A DNA stretch of 15,801 bases, taken from assembly GCA_028565635.1 (NCBI GenBank), contig JAOXYB010026191.1, forward strand, positions 1 to 15,801. Direction: 5' to 3'. The stretch comes from Phoronis ovalis. Taxonomy: Eukaryota; Phoronida; Phoronidae. Positions 1 through 9,054 of this stretch are shown in pieces; the stretch's first letter is position 1, and each line of letters opens with the position of its first letter. The position numbers and the translations under genes are program-made. The notes beneath the pieces were generated by a model that worked only from the letters and a program-made list of their open reading frames with translations, was not told the DNA's origin and made no database searches.

Positions 1-191
1 TAACTTATAATCTTTATATACAAGTAGCACCTGTAACAATAATGGTGAGCAGTGTGTACAAACTGATGATAACTTATATTAACTTATATCATATCTAGAT
101 ACAGGTATTAATTGGTAACAAAATACCGAGTACAGACAGCCATGAGGAAACAACCTGAAAGCAGGACACACTCTGGATAAATAATAATAAT

Positions 192-282
192 TCAGTCGGC
201 AACAGGTTTAAACATAAGCATTCTTCTTGGCTTTTTATTGGCAAATCTATCTATGATATGCTCATAATCTAGGTTAATATCT
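192..282 (-). CDS. Candidate 3'-terminal exon of the EF-hand gene
   Basis: On the minus strand, a pyrimidine-containing stretch ending in CCACAG at 288-283 could be a splice acceptor. It is followed by an open frame of about 30 codons that ends in TGA at 194-192. The residues include DYEHIIDRFANKKPRR and end in MFKPVAD. The acceptor phase (two bases needed from upstream) matches the donor phase of exon 2545-2435, but that agreement has a one-in-three chance of arising at random. I recognise no domain, and no AATAAA follows before the window edge. Further exons could lie between this and 2435, or the real 3' end could be outside the window. It could equally be chance open sequence in AT-rich DNA. 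Confidence 0.25.
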
Positions 283-304
283 CTGTGGACATATAAAATT
301 AATT

Positions 305-360
305 CTTGGGAAGGGGGGGGGGGCACGCGCCTTCCACGCCCGCCCGTAAATCCGCCACTG
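305..360 (-). mobile_element. hAT-like transposon end (fragment)
   Basis: Read on the minus strand this begins CAGTGGCGGATTTACGGG and runs into a C-tract (the G-run at about 313-323). CAGTGGCGG-type termini followed by a homopolymer tract are common at ends of non-autonomous hAT elements in animals. No matching second terminus or 8-bp target duplication is visible nearby, so this is called as a fragment. The rest of 361-765 holds nothing recognisable. Confidence 0.4.
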
Positions 361-765
361 ATGGGCCTCTAGTGTTTAAAACTGTTAATACTTTGCATTT
401 CAAGTGCACGAAGTGAGTCGTAGAAAAAATAAGTAAAAAAAATTAACGGTTATTTAACATTGGCTGGAAAATGATCCTAGGTTCCACCACCAGGAAGCTT
501 TCTTTGATACAAAAAAACTTTTCATGACCTGTTGTTTCATGTAAACATTGCTTGCAGTATCATGAATCAGAGAACTTGAGCAAAAATTCTGAACTTTGAT
601 TTGTTTTTAATAGTTAATCTTGCACGAATGTTTGTAAAGGCAACTAAAACATCTTTATATTTCTAAAAAAGGATCCCAAATGTAATGCACTTTACAACAT
701 AAGTTTGCCAGTGATGAAGTGGAACATCACATTTATTTCGGACAAATATGCATGTTCTACTGTCA

Positions 766-1490
766 GTAAGCATGGCCTCTTGCAAAGTTTGTTTAGAGTT
801 TTAGGGATCGTCTCAAAAGTTATCACAATGACCACAAACGTATAGTGTTTCTTATACGAATTACCCCCCACCCCCTGGTCAAACGTATGGGGGTTAGTGA
901 GATTTGGTCACGCACCTGTAAAAACTGACAACCAATTTGAAGAGTGAAATCAGGGCCATCAGACACTTTTTCAAAAGGGGGGTGCGAGAGAAAAATATCA
1001 GTTCAGTAATCGAAAAAGGTCGCTGAAACGTCTCCGTACTGCAAGAAAAAAATTGACAAGCAAAAAAAAGGCCATTTCCACTCCTATTGTACCAATATGC
1101 CCAGAATAAGTGCCGTAAAAAAAGCTTTCTGTTTCAAAGGGGGTTGTGTGACTGGGGTACATTTACTATTTCAAAACGGGTGCGTTAAAGGAATGATTTT
1201 AAATATCGTATATATACTAGGCATGATTTTGTCATTTTGCACTAAAACATAAACGTAGGGATATTTTAACCCCCCTGCCCCCTATATGAAACACTATATG
1301 TTTGTGGTCATTGTGATAACTTTTGAGATGATCCCTTATGGTTTGAATGAACACTTTACCTGTTATGCAATGTTATTGAATCACTTATCTAGAAAGATGT
1401 TTTTAAACAGTTCATGCAGTTTGGATTGCCAATTTTTTTTAAAATTTATGCGAAACATGTTACTTGGAATTGTACAACTTATTGTACTGT
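766..1490. repeat. Left copy of a local tandem duplication, split by a MITE
   Basis: The flanks of the MITE at 804-1335 match a second place at 1611-1770. On the left, ACTGTCAGTAAGCATGGCCT matches ACTGTCAGCAAGTGTGGCCT, continuing to GTTTAG. On the right, TGGTTTGAATGAACACT matches TGGTTTGAATGAACGCT, followed by ATTGAATCACT and TAGAAAGAT in both. Similarity fades after about 1490. This copy carries the MITE and the other does not. Confidence 0.7.
804..1335. mobile_element. PIF/Harbinger-type MITE, copy 1
   Basis: This is a 532-bp element with terminal inverted repeats of about 48 bp. The left end starts GGGATCGTCTCAAAAG and the complement of the right end starts GGGATCATCTCAAAAG, with two mismatches over 48 bp. 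It is flanked by TTA at 801-803 and 1336-1338. A 3-bp TWA target duplication is the signature of PIF/Harbinger transposition. The element encodes no transposase; the small open frame beginning in its right end is not convincing. It is related to 2738-3198 in the opposite orientation. Its interior (about 951-1187) carries a module, beginning CAGGGCCATCAGACAC, that is shared with the repeat at 9055-9430. Confidence 0.82.
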
Positions 1491-1610
1491 ATATGTTTAG
1501 TCGATTCATAGGGAAAGTTAAACCAAAAATGGCTTGCAAGACACTTGTGAGTTTGTTAATTATTTAGCAGTGCATTGCAAACTCTGAATTTACTGTATAA
1601 GAAAGAAAAA

Positions 1611-1770
1611 TACTGTCAGCAAGTGTGGCCTTTTGCGAAGTTTGTTTAGTTTATATGTTGTGTGGTTTGAATGAACGCTGTACGCTTTGTACTATATTGA
1701 ATCACTCATGTAGAAAGATAGTCAGTCTGCATTTGATTGCGCTATATCACTTGGAAGGATTATAATAGTT
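1611..1770. repeat. Right copy of the local duplication, without the MITE
   Basis: This is homologous to the flanks of the MITE at 804-1335 but lacks the insertion. The text runs through GTTTAGTTTA and about nine extra bases straight into TGGTTTGAATGAACG. A single TTA sits where the other copy has TTA on both sides of the element. Downstream, ATTGAATCACT, TAGAAAGAT and CACTTGGAA are also shared, with gaps. It acts as a natural empty-site reference for the insertion. Confidence 0.68.
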
Positions 1771-2090
1771 TACGTTTTCAAAAACATAAAATTTTAATGC
1801 AAATGGTCATGGGACAAATCAAGTGACATTACTAAGAGAAAAAAATTACAGATTTTGAAAGTTTTGAGGTGTATGCTGTAAAAATGCACATATTTTTGTT
1901 TGCCTTTCAGTTAGTTTATTTAAAATATTCACCACAATAGCAAACATTATGCTGAGTGTATTGTACTGCATTTTGTAGCTTAGTTGACAATAAATTAATT
2001 TGATGTGTAAATTTATTGTATACTTCTTTAAATGTTAAAATACATAACAGAAAAAAAAATGTATCCTGCCTGTTAAAAATAAACCATTAT
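1771..2090. other. AT-rich intervening sequence, nothing recognised
   Basis: No exon, RNA gene or repeat could be supported here. It contains several A and T runs and no convincing splice-bounded frame on either strand. Confidence 0.5.
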
Positions 2091-2417
2091 GGTGGCCCGA
2101 CATTGATGCAATGTTATTTCAACCAATTATCAACCTCATTTCAACTAAGCATCACCCTTATTTCAACCGAACATCAACCTTATTTCAACCAAGTTACGTG
2201 ATAATCAGCATTATCTCAACCTAAGAAGTGAAATGTTGATGTTGTTTCAACTGGTTTTCGACGTTGTTTCAACATTGGTATCATGACGTTAGATCAACTT
2301 TGAAATGTCTACGTTGTTTCGATTTGCAAATCCAGCTAATTTTCAATGTTATTTCAACATTGAAGTCTATATCTAACGTTGTTTCAACGTTGATCCAACG
2401 TCTTTTGCCTGCTGGGG
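2091..2417. repeat. Short-motif-dense repeat (TTTCAAC / GTTGTTTCAAC)
   Basis: The left half (about 2110-2200) has about four imperfect 22-24 bp units of the form TTATTTCAACC-n-CATCAACC. The right half (about 2230-2405) repeats quasi-palindromic GTTGTTTCAAC and CAACGTTG motifs. The right end reads GCCTGCTGGGG, so the minus strand begins CCCCAGCAGGC. Similar GTTGTTTCAACGTTGA-rich elements are dispersed in many animal genomes and behave like non-autonomous DNA elements, but I cannot name the family. The right end lies only 17 bp inside the intron that starts at the donor of exon 2545-2435. Confidence 0.65.
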
Positions 2418-2434
2418 AGTATTCCAGAACTTAC

Positions 2435-2545
2435 TTGTGACCAGGTTTGATAGGGATAGTCTGTCCATTACCCCAGGCTTGAGGGTCTTGGAATTTTTCT
2501 AGAAAATATTCCCAGGAAATTTTTCCAGAAGCTTTAAAGCCAATT
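2435..2545 (-). CDS. EFCAB6: EFCAB6-like gene, internal exon (fifth seen)
   Basis: On the minus strand the acceptor TGCTGTTTTGTAG ends at 2546, and the donor reads CACAA then GTAAGT from 2434. The exon is 111 nt. With the AG left over from the previous exon it reads R-IGFKASGKISWEYFLEKF, followed by QDPQAWGNGQTIPIKPGHK. The first part is the degenerate partner EF-hand that completes the pair begun in exon 6240-6092 (loop G-F-K-A-S-G-K-I-S-W-E-Y, poor for calcium). The ISWEYFLEKF and QDPQ text strongly recalls the EFCAB6/DJBP family, from memory of the family rather than a search. The phase fits exactly on entry (2+1), and the exon leaves with phase 2. The next exon is uncertain (see 192-282). 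Confidence 0.85.
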
Positions 2546-2737
2546 CTACAAAACAGCACAAATTATTAGCAAATAATATGCTACAAAGCATAATCTGTGA
2601 ATAAACATATCTAATCCTAAACTGAATGCTATTGAAACAACTGCACATTTCAATATTTATGGGATTTTTTAACTGGCTTATTTGCCGTACAACATGGTAC
2701 TTCAGCTAGAAAGCACACTTTATTATATTTAATGTAA

Positions 2738-3198
2738 GGGATCATCTCAAAAGTTATTGCAATGACCGCAAATGTATAGTGTTCCGTATAGGGGACAGGG
2801 AGGTTAAAACCCCCCTATGTTTATGGTTTAGTGCGAAATGAAAAAATCATGCCTAGGATATATACGATATGACACCCCCCCTTTGGAACAGAAACCATTT
2901 TTCTTATTCTGGGCGTATTGTTACAATAGGAGTGGAAATCACCTTTTTTTTTTGCTTGTCAATTTTTTTCAGCGACCTTTTTCGATTACTGAACTGATAT
3001 TTTTCTCTCATACCCGCCTTTTGAAAAAGTGTCTGACGGCCCTGATTTCGCTCTTGAAATTGGTTGTCAGTATTTACACCTACATGACGTCCAAATCTCA
3101 CTAACCCCCTATGTTTGACCAAGGGGATGGGGGGTAATTACAATACGAAACACTATACGTTTACAAATGGTCATTGCAATAACTTTTGAGATGATCCC
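2738..3198. mobile_element. PIF/Harbinger-type MITE, copy 2 (inverted relative to copy 1)
   Basis: This is a 461-bp element starting GGGATCATCTCAAAAGTTAT and ending ACTTTTGAGATGATCCC. It is flanked by TAA at 2735-2737 and 3199-3201, again a TWA target duplication. Its left part matches the complement of the right part of copy 1 (TTTAGTGC..AAATGA, then ATCATGCCTAG and ATATATACGATAT). Its right part matches the complement of the left part of copy 1, so the two are in opposite orientation. The open frames on both strands inside it (about 2838-3104 and 2904-3122) are shadows without protein features. The CAGGGCCGTCAGACAC module is present, reading leftwards from 3044. Confidence 0.85.
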
Positions 3199-3201
3199 TA
3201 A

Positions 3202-4545
3202 GAGTATGAGTGCCTAATGTTTAAGTCCAATTATTCTGACAGGTTAAAAGCTTCACAAACAGGTAGACTTTGTTATTAATGTGACTTTTATAATAGTATC
3301 AGGTATAATATAACCAAGTTACTGTCTTCAAGATACAAATATTATTATAGATTTTACAAAGAATTCATTAAAAAAAAAAGGATTTTATTTTGCAAGATTG
3401 TACAAGAAATTAATTTGCTTTGTTGTGACCTGCTACAAATTATTAAGAACAAATTATTAAGAGTAATAATAGCTAAATGACTTATCATCTCAGTTCAAAT
3501 TTTGTTCATATGATTAACTCCCCATTGTTAACTTTTACTTGATTTGGTGATAATTGCAGGACTGGTTGCTCCATACTGCTGTGTGTCAGATAGGGGTGTT
3601 AGCTGGACCTCCAGACTCTTTCATTAAAGATACCTAATTCCAACTCAAAACTGCTGTTGGTATATATTCCAAATGGAAAAATCTTGCTGATAGAGATCCC
3701 ATATGGTAAGAATCTTCGATACCAAATTTCTGTTTGTTTAAGTTCCAATAATAAACACTAAACCAATTGGCCAAGAAAATTAGGCAAATATTAAAATTGA
3801 AAAATTTGATCTTATATAGCCCTGTGGTAAAAAGCTGGCAGTGACAGATGTCAAATTAAGGTAAAATAACTGACAGTGCAGATACTAAACTGAGTAACTG
3901 AAAATTGCTTACAGTAGAGATACCAAAATTACAAAACCACTGACAGTAGAGATATCTCGGACCCAGAAAATGGACCCTTTCCCGAGTGGATTTACTTAGA
4001 GTCATATCTGCGAGACTGTGTCTTTGAAAACTTGGAGAAAGAGCCCAATAGAATTTACCACTAATTTTACATTGTCTATTACCACAAAATCAGAGAACAT
4101 AAAAGTGATACTAATGTGTTTCAAGTTTCTCATATGAATCTCTACATTATTTTATAAACTGAGGATGCTAGAATACAACAACCTTTTTTAAATTTTGGAA
4201 ACCAACAAAATGCCTAAATGGGGTGTATGAATATGGAAACTCCAATTGTCAGATGGGAAGGCTTAACCTTCAAAGATTTTGGGGTATACATGAAGTTTTG
4301 ACAAATAAGCCACGTGACAATTAAAAAGACTTTCAATAATGAACTATAATCTGGTTCCCATCTGGGTCAGGATGGCATCTTGTAATTAAGCTGTGTACTT
4401 AACAGGACATTTGGCTTGCCCATCACATTCCTGGGATTACATCATATTGCGGTTTGTAGCCCTGATATGTATATGGGCAGCACAGTATAGTTCTGTTACG
4501 AGTTACATACATATATAAAGCAAAGTACCAGGTATCTGTATTTAA
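3202..4545. other. Intron sequence, no gene seen
   Basis: This is part of the intron between exons 6240-6092 and 2545-2435. Apart from the small tandem repeat at 3834-3957, I see no exon, RNA gene or mobile element here. I checked the minus strand for a further EF-hand exon and found none. None is needed, because the phases and text of the two flanking exons join directly. Confidence 0.55.
3834..3957. repeat. Diverged short tandem repeat, about 35-bp period
   Basis: There are four imperfect units starting near 3834, 3869, 3907 and 3939, of the form CTGACAGT-R-SAGATAC followed by CAAA or a similar sequence. Unit lengths are about 35, 38 and 32 bp. A looser relative (CTTGCTGATAGAGATCCC) occurs near 3685. 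Confidence 0.5.
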
Positions 4546-5640
4546 CATACTTCTCAAGGTCATTTTAAAATGTCACCTAGTCTTATATGTCCATCATCTT
4601 ATGACCTTTGCGAATCCACCTTTGAATCGCCAGTCAATGCATTGTCTTTCTAATAATGGGAGCCATATGACATGCCCTCTCAGGAACAAACTTGGCTGCC
4701 AGTTGGTTATATTGGATGTAATCAAAGTCAACAGTATAACTGACCTGTACCTTGACCTATACTTATCCTGTACCAAATATAAAGCTGATTGGGTAAAAAC
4801 AAAGCAGTTATTATGAGACAAAGAAAGAGTTACACACTACAAAAAATGTCAAGGATTCGGATTGGCATTTGACCTATTTTTCTAGATCATTTTAAAATAA
4901 TACCCAGTCTAATACACCCACCAACCTATACCCATAATGAATGTGCCTTCAAATCATCCAGTCAAAGTTTCGTCTTTCCCAAAATGGGTGCAAAGTGAGG
5001 TTTCCTCTTGGGAACAAACATATCTGCCATGCCTGCTAACAAACACAGCCACTAGTCGGCTATCTTGGAAGTGATCCAGGTCAATTATAACTTTACTTGG
5101 ACCTGTACATGTACTTTGACAAGTATTTATTCTGCATCAAATATAATGTTAATCAGATAAAAACTAAAACAATGGAAGTGTCATGCACAATGAAAAATGT
5201 TGGAAGATTTGGATCAGTATTTGATCTACTTCTCAATGCCATTTTAAAATGTCAACTAGCATAATATGCCTACCAAACTATGGCGAATTCATCTCTGCAT
5301 CGTCCAGTCAAGCTTTGTCTTTCCCAAAATAGGTGCAACATGACATGCCTTCTCGGGAACAAACATGGCCACCAGTCAGCCATATTGGAAGTAATACAGG
5401 TCAATATTACACGTAACCTATACTTTAACCTTTACTTACTCTGTGCCGAATATGAAGATGATTGAATAAAAACTGAAGCTGCTATTGTGATGTACAGTCT
5501 TGAGAGCCAACATGGCCATCAGTCGGCCATCCAGGTCAATATAACACGTGGTCTGTACCTTTCTTAAGTACAGTCTGTCAGTCCTGTCCTTGTCGGTAAA
5601 CATCAAACAAAAACGTATCAAGTCCAACAGACATACTTAG
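4546..5640. repeat. Tandem repeat block A, unit about 340 bp, diverged
   Basis: There are about three full units plus a partial one. Landmark 1 is TCATTTTAAAATGTCACCTAG, seen at about 4558, 4888 and 5240. Landmark 2 is ATCCAGTCAA followed by TCGTCTTTC, at about 4630, 4952 and 5298. Landmark 3 is GGCCACCAGTCGGCCATATT then GGAAGTGATCCAGGTCAA, at about 4690, 5047, 5367 and 5514. Landmark 4 is CTGTACCAAATATAAAGCTGAT, at about 4769, 5132 and 5442. All units share one orientation. They contain short open frames on both strands, but none looks like a known protein. The same unit recurs in block B (7196-8700). The family is not identified. Confidence 0.75.
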
Positions 5641-6091
5641 AACTTAGTTTTATAGCAAATGTTGAAGCACATATTGAAGTCCTGAAAGTATTACAACACA
5701 AATAAAATCATTAGAGGCCCAATTTTGGTGAAAAATTGAATGAACTGTGTGAAAATGTTATTTATTTATTTAATAATTATATACTAACAGCCATAGCAGG
5801 TAGGGAAATATTACAAATTATTCTCCTATGTTGGCAATGCAATATGCTTCATTTGTTGTGTATTAGTCCTGGATAATAGTGATAATTAGTATAACTGGCA
5901 GTATTCAAGGAAGAAAATACAATACATTTTTGTAAAAAAAATATCTATGGATATTATGGTTTGCACGAATTTCAGAAACCTTGAAAATCCAAGCATAGGG
6001 AGATGTACGAATATCAAGAAATACAAAAATTTCTACTATACTTGACTTTGCCTACAGTTATAATTAATCATTTGAGAAAAATACTTCTTAC
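5641..6091. other. Intron sequence, nothing recognised
   Basis: AT-rich sequence between repeat block A and the donor of exon 6240-6092. No exon or repeat is supported. Confidence 0.5.
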
Positions 6092-6240
6092 CTTTCCATG
6101 AGTTGTGAAAAGAGTTGATCTGACATAGGAAGTGTAAACTGGTTGAGAATAGACTTGAGGTCATTTAAGGCTATAAAGCCATCATTGTACTGGTCAAAAG
6201 CAATGAAAGCACGCTTTAAATTAACATACTGCTCCTTCAT
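6092..6240 (-). CDS. EFCAB6: EFCAB6-like gene, internal exon with a canonical EF-hand (fourth seen)
   Basis: The minus-strand acceptor GCATTTTAG ends at 6241 and the donor is GAAAG then GTAAG from 6091. The exon is 149 nt, enters in phase 0 and leaves two bases (AG). It encodes 49 residues starting MKEQYVNLKRAF; the first Met is internal, not a start, because the preceding exon ends in phase 0 and the text continues RKK-MKEQ. The calcium loop is D-Q-Y-N-D-G-F-I-A-L-N-D: Asp at positions 1 and 5, Gly at 6, Ile at 8 and Asp at 12, a near-canonical EF-hand. It continues NQFTLPMSDQLFSQLME, the linker to the partner hand in the next exon. The exon is too short to appear as a long ORF. It sits between two blocks of the same tandem repeat. 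Confidence 0.9.
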
Positions 6241-7195
6241 CTAAAATGCAAAATTCAAAAGTTTAATACATGTTGAATACATTACTATATATACTGAAAA
6301 AGTATTTTTAAACTGTTTCCCAGAAATATACTAGAGACCTTTTAGTAATTGCAAGGATTTTTACATGACCTCTAAAACCCTTTCAACATCGTTTTAAAAC
6401 TTTTTATGGAATATTATTCATCTATTTTTTACCTCTAAATATTAATCGGCTTCATTTATTTTAAGTCATCTGCTTGTTACATTGCTATTCTGTTACCCTA
6501 CCCGATATGAAAAGGTAATGAGATTTCAACTTAATTCTGCTTTTTTAATAGTTCTAGAGCTTTAAATTTTACTATTTACTATTTCCGTTTTACATCATTT
6601 TTGTTGAAAGAAATATTTTTAGGGCTTTAAGCTGATGAAAGTAGATGTTTTAATATCACACAATTTTGATGACTTGAATCATATTCCAGAAATTGGTAGA
6701 AAGCATATTTTTATACTACACTTTATTTCAAATACTGTAACATTCAAATGTATTATAGTATGTGGTTACATCATGACAGAGACATGCAATACAACTTTTA
6801 ATTCATAATTATTTAATCTATTTTCTGCAAATATTGTAATAATTATAATAACATCCTTGTGCTCAGCTGGACCCAAAATGGCAGCCTCTTGAATTTTTCA
6901 GACTGATACAAAATTTAACATTTCAAAAGTAGAATATCAAGATTCATGGCTCTATTTCATTTCTTAAGAACAAATCAAATCATCAAGAACAATAAATTTC
7001 AGAATAGAACAATTATTAGAGGTGATCTATAAAGTTTTTTTATGTTAAAAATCTTAACAAGTCTGCTTCCAGTTGACCATCAATGAAATTGTTCCAAATT
7101 AAAATCTTTAAATTAGCTTAACCTGTATTTTGATCAATCTTTATTTACCTTAATTACGATCATTCTATGTATGAGAGCTTTCAAGTTCTGGACAA
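6241..7195. other. Intron sequence, nothing recognised
   Basis: AT-rich part of the intron between exons 9567-9440 and 6240-6092. The two exons join in frame without needing another exon, and I see none here. Confidence 0.5.
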
Positions 7196-8700
7196 AAATT
7201 GCTTGACTGGGAAAAAATGTTTAGGATAGGTGTTTAACCCACTTTTCAATGTCATTCTAAAAAACAACCTGGCCTATTACACCCTTCCACCTATGGCCTT
7301 CATATATCCACCTATGAATGCTTCATCTTTGCGTGGAAACATGAATAATGAGATACCAATGGGGAACAAACGTGGCCACCAATCAGCCATATTGGAAATG
7401 ATCCTGGTCAAACTTATATCTGACCCGTATTTTACCTGTACCAAATATGAAGCTGATATGACAAAACTGAAGCTGTTATCGTGGGGCCATCTCGGGAATA
7501 AAAATGCCATATAGGAAGTGAGCCAAGTCGAAATCAAGTTTGACCTGTATATTGGCCTCTATATTTAACTTCTGAATTAAAGTGCTCTCTCTGTGTCACC
7601 TTCGAATCATCCAGTTAACGATTCGTCTTTCTTGAAAGTAATGAAATTTGACCAGTCCTCTCAGGAACAAAAGTAACCATCAGTTGGTCATATTGGAAGT
7701 ACTCCAAGTCAATACTGTACCTGCTCAGTGGTTTAACCATTACTAACCCTGTCCTGAATACTAAGCTGATGAGATAAAAACTGAATCTGTTATCTTGAAA
7801 GCGACCAAAGTCAAAATTATATATGACCTGTACTTTGATCTGTATTTACCCTGTACCAAATATAAACTGATCGAATAAAAACAGAAGCAGTTATTGTGAG
7901 ACAATTATTGTATTACGCAGAACAAAAAATGTTGAAGATTATGGTCGACATTTGATCCACTTTTCAAGGTCATTTTAAAATGTCACCTAGCCTAAACAAC
8001 CTTCATGAAGCCACATTCAAATCATCCAGTCAATGCTTCGTCTTTCTGGAACCTAGATCAATATGATGTGCCTTCTCGTGAATATAAATGTGGCCGTGGA
8101 TGCCAGTTAGTCATACTGTAAATAGTTCACATTAAAATTGTATTTGATATTGAAAATTACTTGCCATGTAATTATAAGCTGATCCCATACAAACAAGCTG
8201 TTATTGCTAGACCAAACATTGGTCCCAGTCGGCCATGTTGGAAACGATCAACAACAAAATTATACCTGAGTGTACTTTGACCTGCATTTACCCTGTACCA
8301 AATGTAATGCTGATCGGTACAAAAATGAAGTAGTTATTGTGAGACGAAGCAAGTGTGTCGATCGACACACAATGAAAAATGTCAAAGATTTGAGTCAGCA
8401 ATTAACCTTAAGGTAATCCTAAAATGTCACCTAGATTAATCAGCCCAGCTGCCTATGGCCTTCATAAAACCACCTACAAATTGTCCTGTCACTGCTTTCT
8501 AGAAATGGTGCAAAGTGACATAACAATTGGTAACAATCATGGCCACCAGTCGACCATATTGGCAGTGATCCATGTCAAAATTACATGTGACTTGTATTTT
8601 GACTTGCACCAACCCTGTGCTGAACATGAAGCTGATTGGTTGCAAACTGAAGCTGTAATTGTGAGGCAAAGAAAGTGTTACATAAGACAACTACAATGAG
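7196..8700. repeat. Tandem repeat block B, same unit as block A
   Basis: These are further diverged units in the same orientation as block A. The GGCCACCAGTCGGCCAT-type landmark occurs near 7372, 7670, 8090, 8225 and 8540. The ATCCAGTCAATGCTTCG-type landmark occurs near 7608, 8027 and, weaker, 8478. The CTGTACCAAATATAAGCTGAT-type landmark occurs near 7437, 7850 and 8292. Spacing is irregular (roughly 290-450 bp) because some units are truncated or carry an extra half-unit. Open frames at 7230-7514 and 8424-8699, and their minus-strand shadows, lie inside repeat units. Confidence 0.72.
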
Positions 8701-9054
8701 GATCGTATAGCCTACAACTATATGCCAGTACACTGTGTGCCTCAAAAGTTTTACCAAGCTATATCACAGAAGCAAAACAAATCTATTAAATACCTAATAT
8801 CATCAAAAAAGTTAACCCATACTAGTGGCACTCTCACCCCAAGGACTAGCTCTACTGAGGCTTATTCTTATGAATGTACCATGCATAGCAACATCACATG
8901 TAAGCAAAAACTGAATGTGTTTTGTGAAAATTATAGCAGAAACCCTAATAAAATATTAAAAGTTGAATTATTATATAGAGTATCAGTACCTAAAATTACG
9001 TGTCTGTTTCTTATCACTGCATTTATACACAAGTACGTCAAGATGTTGGGAATT
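8701..9054. other. Intron sequence, no supported gene
   Basis: An open frame of 130 codons (8722-9114, plus strand) covers this stretch. It has no recognisable domain, runs into the repeat at 9055 and lies inside an intron of the opposite-strand gene. I treat it as chance. Confidence 0.5.

Noticed and set aside
1286-1567. Plus-strand open frame of 93 codons
   Set aside because: Starts inside a MITE terminal repeat and runs into flanking AT-rich DNA; no protein features.
2838-3122. Overlapping frames on both strands in MITE copy 2
   Set aside because: They are translations of the non-autonomous element and match no transposase motif.
5964-6010. Possible relative of the right-edge repeat (shared ACGAATTTCAGAAA)
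   Set aside because: A 14-base match is close to what chance allows in AT-rich DNA of this size, and the flanks do not align.
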